Source of the DNA: Pseudomonas sp. Fl4BN1
Lineage (GTDB): Bacteria; Pseudomonadota; Gammaproteobacteria; Pseudomonadales; Pseudomonadaceae
Assembly: GCF_009908285.1 (NCBI RefSeq)
Contig: NZ_JAAARM010000019.1
Coordinates: forward strand, 1-64,000
Direction: 5' to 3'
Length of the DNA: 64,000 bases
The notes under the pieces were generated by a model. The model saw nothing but the letters and a program-made list of their open reading frames with translations. It was not told the DNA's origin and ran no database searches. Position 1 is the stretch's first letter, and every line of letters starts with the position of its first letter. The position numbers were made by a program, and so were the translations under genes. Below are positions 53,977 to 64,000 of the stretch, piece after piece.

Positions 53977-54606
53977 TCAAGGAATCAACGCGTTACGCTT
54001 GGCAAATTCCGCCAGGCCTACTTGTGAACCCAAGCCCAATTTCTGCAACAGACGGGTTTTGTAGGTACTGACTGTTTTGTTGCTCAGAAACAGTTTTTCA
54101 CCAATGGCCTTGTTCGAATGCCCCTGAGCCAAGTATTGCAGCACGATCATTTCCCGATCGGTCAGCAAGCCGATCTGCTCAGCCTCGGACTGCTGTTCCG
54201 CGGCCGGAACGGAAGCATCCAGCGCCAAAGATGGGTAAAACGTGTAACCCGCCAACACGGCATTCAAGGCCACCACCAAATTACTCAGACCTTCCTCCTT
54301 GTTGACAAAGCCCCGCGCGCCCAACTGAATGCAGCGCCTGCAGAAGCTTTCAACGGACTGCGAGGTGAGCACTAGTACTTCGGTGGGCAAGGCCAGCGCC
54401 TTGATGCGTGAAAGCACCTTGAGACCATCCAGCTTGGGAATGCCAATATCCAGAATCACCACATTCGGCATGTGCTCGCGAACCAGTTCCAACGCATCCA
54501 GTCCATTGTCCGTTTCGGCCACCACATGTATGTCGTTTTTTTCCAACAGGACCTTAACAGCAAGTCGAACAACAGGATGATCATCAACTATCAATACGCT
54601 GTGCAT
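53977..54606 (-). CDS. RocA/BvgA-like response regulator
   Basis: 209 aa. Receiver domain with the phospho-Asp in NVVILDIGIPKLDGL, and a LuxR-type helix-turn-helix (LTDREMIVLQYLAQGHSNKAIGEKLFLSNKTVSTYK). Closest known pattern is BvgA/FimZ; its place next to RocR and RocS matches RocA1 of P. aeruginosa, which activates cup fimbriae. Divergent from rocR with a 394-bp intergenic region. No fimbrial genes are nearby. Confidence 0.85.
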   Translation of the reverse strand: MHSVLIVDDHPVVRLAVKVLLEKNDIHVVAETDNGLDALELVREHMPNVVILDIGIPKLDGLKVLSRIKALALPTEVLVLTSQSVESFCRRCIQLGARGFVNKEEGLSNLVVALNAVLAGYTFYPSLALDASVPAAEQQSEAEQIGLLTDREMIVLQYLAQGHSNKAIGEKLFLSNKTVSTYKTRLLQKLGLGSQVGLAEFAKRNALIP

Positions 54607-55000
54607 ATTGTCATTTCACCTTAAAAACTTGGCCTTCAGTCAGCCATGAGCGCTCGAAAAATATACGTTATTGCATCTCAATCAAGTGCAACTTTCGTAT
54701 TCACATAAAGTTCTGACTTCGCGGGCGCCACGTACAGGATACGATGATGCTGTCACTTCAACTCGCCTCCCTGCAGCCGGCCTGAATGGAATTTTAAAAT
54801 TCCAACAGCCGGATCGCTCCCAAGAAAGTCAGACTCCGGGCAAATATCTTAGGACACAAGAGGTTAATGACTTCTGTTTAACGAATCAGACGGTCTGATT
54901 TTTCGCTAGGAAAATTCCTACACCGCATAGGGATTCGCCTAATGGCATCAGCTCAAAAGGCTTAAGTAAGATGGCCGGCAAATAATTACGCGAGCCTGCA
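54607..55000. promoter_or_regulatory. Divergent rocA/rocR regulatory region
   Basis: No gene. Contains an 18-bp perfect palindrome (54787–54804, TGGAATTTTAAAATTCCA) and a hairpin AATCAGA CGG TCTGATT plus T-run (54884–54903), an intrinsic-terminator-like element on the plus strand. Near rocR it also holds two TAGG…CCTA dyads (54907–54920 and 54928–54941). The dyads are described separately. Confidence 0.55.
54907..54941. promoter_or_regulatory. Candidate RocA (BvgA-like) binding sites before rocR
   Basis: TAGGAAAATTCCTA (54907–54920) and TAGGGATTCGCCTA (54928–54941): two 14-bp inverted repeats whose starts are 21 bp apart, two helix turns. The first contains TTTCCTA on the minus strand, the BvgA heptad consensus TTTC(C/T)TA. 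They lie 60–94 bp before the rocR start. Confidence 0.5.
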
Positions 55001-56176
55001 ATGCAAGACTTGAACGTTCTGGTTCTGGAAGATGAACCTCTGCAACGCCTGGTCACCATCGCCGCATTGAAGAAAGTAATGCCGGGAAGGGTGCATGAGG
55101 CCGCCAGCGGTAGCGAAGCACTTGCGTTGCTGGAGAACTGCGAGAGGATGGAAATTGCCATTTGTGACTTGAAGATGCCCGGAATGGACGGTTTGGCATT
55201 CCTGCGCCACGCCAGCCAAAGTGGCAAGCTTCACTCGGTGATCCTGTGCAGTCAGATAGATCCGATCCTGCGGCAAACCGCCATTTCGATGATCAAGCGC
55301 CTGGGCCTTAACTTCCTTGGAGACTTGGGCAAGCCCTTCGATCTGGAACGCCTCACCAGCTTGCTGACCCGCTATCGAGCCCTGCGTCATGACTTGATCA
55401 GCCCTCTGAAGACATCCGAACTGCCAACACTGACGGATGTGGTTCGCGGCCTGGATAACGGTGAATTCAGCCCCTACTACCAACCCAAGGTAGCCCTCGA
55501 CAGCGCCTCGCTGCTGGGCGTAGAAGCACTGGCCCGATGGAATCACCCAGAGTTGGGAGTACTGCCACCGTCGCACTTCCTGTACATCATGGAACACCAC
55601 AATCTGCTGGACCGATTATTCTGGCAGTTGTTTGATCAGGGCCTGGCTCTGCGTCGCAGACTGGCGCAGAAAGGCATTCCCCTGGGTTTTTCGTTCAACC
55701 TGCACCCATCGCAACTGGCCTCCCAGACCCTGACCGAATCCATTACTTCATTTCTTACGTTGTTTCAGGTTCCGTCCAGCAGCATCACCTTCGAAATCAC
55801 CGAAACCAGCTTGATCAGCGCTCCCGCCAGCAGCCTGGAAAACCTCGTGCGCCTGCGTGTAATGGGCTGCGGCTTGGCCATGGACGACTTCGGTGCCGGC
55901 TACTCCTCCCTCGATCGTTTGTGTGAGCTGCCCTTCAGCCAGATCAAGCTCGATGGCAGCTTCGTACGCAAGATGGGGCATCAATCCAGAAGCTGCGCGG
56001 TGATTGGCTACACCGTGGCCCTGGCCCGCTCCCTGGGCATGTCACTGATTATCGAGGGAGTGGAAACCCGCAAACAGCAGGAACGCCTACTGGAACTCGG
56101 ATGCAGCGTCGCCCAGGGTTTTCTGTTTGCACGCCCGATGCCGGAAAGCCATTTCATCGCCTATTGCATGCGCTAG
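55001..56176 (+). CDS. rocR: RocR-like response regulator with c-di-GMP phosphodiesterase (EAL) domain
   Basis: 391 aa. Receiver domain with phospho-Asp56 (IAICDLKMPG) and an EAL domain. Catalytic Glu175 in GVEALARW, the DDFGAGYSSL loop and Glu352 in IIEGVET fall at the same positions as in P. aeruginosa RocR, so it should be active in breaking c-di-GMP. In the Roc system it opposes RocA1. It overlaps nothing; rocS follows 134 bp downstream. Confidence 0.92.
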   Translation: MQDLNVLVLEDEPLQRLVTIAALKKVMPGRVHEAASGSEALALLENCERMEIAICDLKMPGMDGLAFLRHASQSGKLHSVILCSQIDPILRQTAISMIKRLGLNFLGDLGKPFDLERLTSLLTRYRALRHDLISPLKTSELPTLTDVVRGLDNGEFSPYYQPKVALDSASLLGVEALARWNHPELGVLPPSHFLYIMEHHNLLDRLFWQLFDQGLALRRRLAQKGIPLGFSFNLHPSQLASQTLTESITSFLTLFQVPSSSITFEITETSLISAPASSLENLVRLRVMGCGLAMDDFGAGYSSLDRLCELPFSQIKLDGSFVRKMGHQSRSCAVIGYTVALARSLGMSLIIEGVETRKQQERLLELGCSVAQGFLFARPMPESHFIAYCMR

Positions 56177-56310
56177 CCCCTCATGGAAACGGCTTGACCC
56201 ACAGATCAAGATGACGACCCATAGCCCATGTTCCTGTACCGTCCTTCCAACAATCATTACGTTTCTACTCGTTGGTCACGTCATCCTGCTCCCTACTTTC
56301 TGAAGCGATC

Positions 56311-59958
<3,648 letters not shown>

Positions 59959-60029
59959 CAGCAGCGGATGCAGCGCCTTGAACTGCATCCGGCATCGCCC
60001 CGAGCAATCGGACTTTTCGCAGACAAACG

Positions 60030-60054
60030 AAAAAGGGCACCTCGAGAGGTGCCC
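60030..60054 (-). terminator. Terminator after the distal tRNA-Pro
   Basis: GGGCACCT CGAG AGGTGCCC hairpin, followed on the minus strand by TTTTTCG. Closes the tRNA cluster. Confidence 0.8.
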
Positions 60055-60067
60055 TTCTTCGTGAATA

Positions 60068-60144
60068 TGGTCGGGGTAAGGGGATTCGAACTCCTGACAT
60101 CCTGCTCCCAAAGCAGGCGCGCTACCGGACTGCGCTATACCCCG
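60068..60144 (-). tRNA. tRNA-Pro (anticodon TGG), distal copy
   Basis: 77 nt including encoded CCA. Minus strand begins CGGGGTATAGCGCAG; anticodon loop TTTGGGA between CCTGC and GCAGG gives TGG; T-arm GTTCGAATC. Identical over all 77 nt to the copy at 60319–60395. Confidence 0.97.
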
Positions 60145-60146
60145 GT

Positions 60147-60175
60147 AAAAAAAAGGCACCTTCGAAAGGCGCCTT
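60147..60175 (-). terminator. Terminator inside the tRNA cluster
   Basis: AAGGCGCCTTTCGAAGGTGCCTT on the minus strand followed by a run of T that ends 3 bp before the distal tRNA-Pro. Would end the Asn-Pro-Lys transcript. Confidence 0.7.
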
Positions 60176-60237
60176 CTTCGAACAGTGCTTTTGGCCTCTG
60201 TTCTTAAGATTCGATTCCAGCGAGCTGGTCTCAAAAA

Positions 60238-60313
60238 TGGTGGGTCGTGTGGGATTCGAACCTACGACCAATTGGTTAAAAGCCAACTGCTCTACCAACT
60301 GAGCTAACGACCC
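60238..60313 (-). tRNA. tRNA-Lys (anticodon TTT)
   Basis: 76 nt with encoded CCA. Begins GGGTCGTTAGCTCAG; anticodon loop CTTTTAA gives TTT; T-arm GTTCGAATC. Confidence 0.97.
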
Positions 60314-60318
60314 AAAAA

Positions 60319-60395
60319 TGGTCGGGGTAAGGGGATTCGAACTCCTGACATCCTGCTCCCAAAGCAGGCGCGCTACCGGACTGCGCTATACCCCG
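60319..60395 (-). tRNA. tRNA-Pro (anticodon TGG), proximal copy
   Basis: 77 nt with encoded CCA, same sequence as the copy at 60068–60144. Anticodon loop TTTGGGA. Confidence 0.97.
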
Positions 60396-60404
60396 GTTTG
60401 AAAT

Positions 60405-60480
60405 TGGCTCCGTGACCAGGACTCGAACCTGGGACCCAATGATTAACAGTCATTTGCTCTACCGACTGAGCTATCACGGA
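60405..60480 (-). tRNA. tRNA-Asn (anticodon GTT)
   Basis: 76 nt with encoded CCA. Begins TCCGTGATAGCTCAG; anticodon loop CTGTTAA gives GTT; T-arm GTTCGAGTC. First gene of the minus-strand tRNA unit; its promoter should lie in 60481–60600. Confidence 0.97.
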
Positions 60481-60723
60481 ACTACATATTTCAAGTTACA
60501 ACATATTGCTTCCATCCTCTTCGGCTTGTCCGTATCGCTACGTTCATCCCTCTGAGGCGCGCTATTTTACAATCTTAAACGACCCTGTCAACCCCTTAAA
60601 TTGCTTTTAAGACAATGATTTGCGACTTCATTGTCGGTTTCTTCCTTATCAGAAAAAACCTCGGGGGTGACTGACTGCGGGGCGCACTTTACAAGCCTTT
60701 TCCTTACAGTTCAACACCCTAGT
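60481..60723. other. Region upstream of the tRNA cluster
   Basis: About 240 bp without a gene. On the minus strand it should hold the promoter of the tRNA unit; TGTAAAATAGCGCGCC (60574–60559) is a possible -10 with GC-rich discriminator, with a TTGACA at 60592–60587 as -35. Confidence 0.5.
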
Positions 60724-60751
60724 GAAAAAAAGGCCTCGCGGTGCGAGGCCT
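60724..60751 (-). terminator. Terminator of clpB
   Basis: AGGCCTCGC ACC GCGAGGCCT hairpin on the minus strand followed by seven T residues, 25 bp after the clpB stop. Confidence 0.9.
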
Positions 60752-60775
60752 CTTCATCAACACGCTGCCAGACGA

Positions 60776-63340
<2,565 letters not shown>

Positions 63341-63411
63341 TAGTCACCTTCCTTTTGAGCAGGCCGGAGCGATGGACACACCTAAATAGAGAAACCTGCC
63401 AGATGTATCTC

Positions 63412-63440
63412 TAGATGCGGTCGATTCTGGGAGATTCAAG
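63412..63440 (-). promoter_or_regulatory. Sigma-32 heat-shock promoter of clpB
   Basis: Minus strand reads CTTGAA, 14 nt, CCGCATCTA, against the consensus CTTGAA-N13–15-CCCCATnTA (one mismatch). About 70 bp upstream of the clpB start. Confidence 0.75.
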
Positions 63441-63470
63441 CACCCGTTACTTGACGCAGGTCAGATCAGT

Positions 63471-64000
63471 TTAACGCTCAAGCCAGATCAGGGAGGCAAA
63501 ACGACCGGTACGCGGGCTGCGCCGATAAGAAAAGAAGCGTGGATCGGTCACTGTACAGTACCCACCACCATAGACCGAGGTGACTCCCCGGGCCGCCAGA
63601 CGCAGGCGCGCCAGCAGGTAGATATCGGCCATGAAGCGTCCGGCATTCACGCTGGGTACAAAGGCTTGCTCGGCTTCGGCCAACTGGGCAACGAAAACTT
63701 CACGCACTTCAGCCCCAACCTCAAAGCGCTGCGAGCCAATAGCCGGCCCCAACCACACCAGAACCTCGGCCGCAGGTACATCCAGGCTGTCGAGGGTAGC
63801 TTCCAGCACGCCGGCCGCCAAGCCACGCCAACCCGCATGGGCTGCGGCGACCCGGGTTCCAGCTCGATTGCAGAACAAGGCGGGCAGGCAATCGGCGGTC
63901 ATCACCGCACAAGCGACTCCCGGGGTGGCAGACCAACTGGCATCAGCGGTAGCCACCACTGAGGGATCAGCATGGGCCACAGCGATCCCGTGTACCTGGT
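63471..64000 (-). CDS. pgeF: Laccase-domain protein PgeF/YfiH, C-terminal part
   Basis: At least 169 aa visible; the N-terminus lies beyond the window. Family residues: AVMTADCLPALF with the metal Cys, AAAHAGWRGLAAGVL with the His, and VYGGGYCTVTDPRFFSYRR. Known as peptidoglycan editing factor in E. coli and often annotated as polyphenol oxidase. Upstream of clpB on the same strand; the intervening sigma-32 site gives clpB its own promoter. Confidence 0.9.
   Translation of the reverse strand, partial: QVHGIAVAHADPSVVATADASWSATPGVACAVMTADCLPALFCNRAGTRVAAAHAGWRGLAAGVLEATLDSLDVPAAEVLVWLGPAIGSQRFEVGAEVREVFVAQLAEAEQAFVPSVNAGRFMADIYLLARLRLAARGVTSVYGGGYCTVTDPRFFSYRRSPRTGRFASLIWLER

Noticed and set aside
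54671..54898. 75-codon plus-strand frame between rocA and rocR
   Set aside because: Runs through the 18-bp palindrome and ends inside the hairpin; sequence is not protein-like.
60068..60480. tRNA cluster as an integration site of a genomic island
   Set aside because: No integrase gene and no direct repeat of a tRNA 3' end apart from the duplicated tRNA-Pro itself; both flanks are ordinary genes.

Overview
This window is core chromosome of a Pseudomonas of the fluorescens/protegens/chlororaphis type, with one accessory stretch. The evidence is gene order as well as gene content. The runs rrn promoter–msrQP–pssA–ilvCNI, yqcC–TPR lipoprotein–mrcB, cbpA–prrF–heme ABC operon, dksA–gluQRS–cbrAB–crcZ–pcnB–folK–panBCD–pgi–acs, pilACD–coaE–yacG and rocA–rocR–rocS all match arrangements known from P. 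aeruginosa and relatives. The sequence is GC-rich, and start sites mostly carry strong Shine-Dalgarno sequences. I see no prophage, insertion sequence, integron or CRISPR array.

Layout. 1–205: promoter and leader of an rRNA operon that runs off the left edge. 0.2–2.8 kb: periplasmic methionine sulfoxide repair (msrPQ) and phosphatidylserine synthase. 2.9–6.4 kb: the branched-chain amino acid operon ilvI-ilvN-ilvC, preceded by a structured leader. 6.7–10.2 kb: yqcC, a TPR lipoprotein and PBP1b. 10.3–13.6 kb: kinase-like protein, pentapeptide protein, TfoX-like protein and the cNMP-binding protein CbpA. 13.65–17.5 kb: an iron block made of the Fur-controlled sRNA PrrF, a frameshifted ChaN/PhuW gene and the heme ABC transporter phuTUV, with no receptor next to it. 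17.6–21.9 kb: Rieske protein, sfsA, aminotransferase, dksA, gluQRS and a small membrane protein. 21.8–26.8 kb: the CbrA/CbrB two-component system and its sigma-54-driven sRNA target CrcZ, which titrates Hfq/Crc in catabolite repression. 27–35.4 kb: pcnB, folK, panBCD, pgi and acs. 35.4–49 kb: MpaB-like protein, methyltransferase, DUF748 protein, BON protein, a type IV pilin/assembly cluster lacking pilB, coaE, yacG, several uncharacterised genes and NDH-2.

The accessory part is 48.9–54 kb. It holds a proline-iminopeptidase-like hydrolase, a LuxR-family solo regulator with the ligand-pocket substitution seen in plant-compound-sensing solos, and a divergently oriented, catalytically intact creatinase. 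These are followed by about 1.7 kb of degenerate, partly AT-rich DNA without a credible gene. 54–60 kb is a BvgAS-like Roc system (RocA, the EAL phosphodiesterase RocR, hybrid kinase RocS), with candidate RocA operators in front of rocR. 60–60.5 kb is a tRNA cluster (Asn, Pro, Lys, Pro). 60.8–64 kb is clpB behind a sigma-32-type promoter and the C-terminal part of pgeF.

Best candidates for something new are: (1) the LuxR-solo/Pip/creatinase module, which may link an external small-molecule signal to creatine use; (2) the ilvI leader RNA, closed by a 15-bp two-part helix around a small ORF; (3) paired dyads resembling BvgA sites 21 bp apart before rocR; (4) the long panB leader with four GTAAC repeats.
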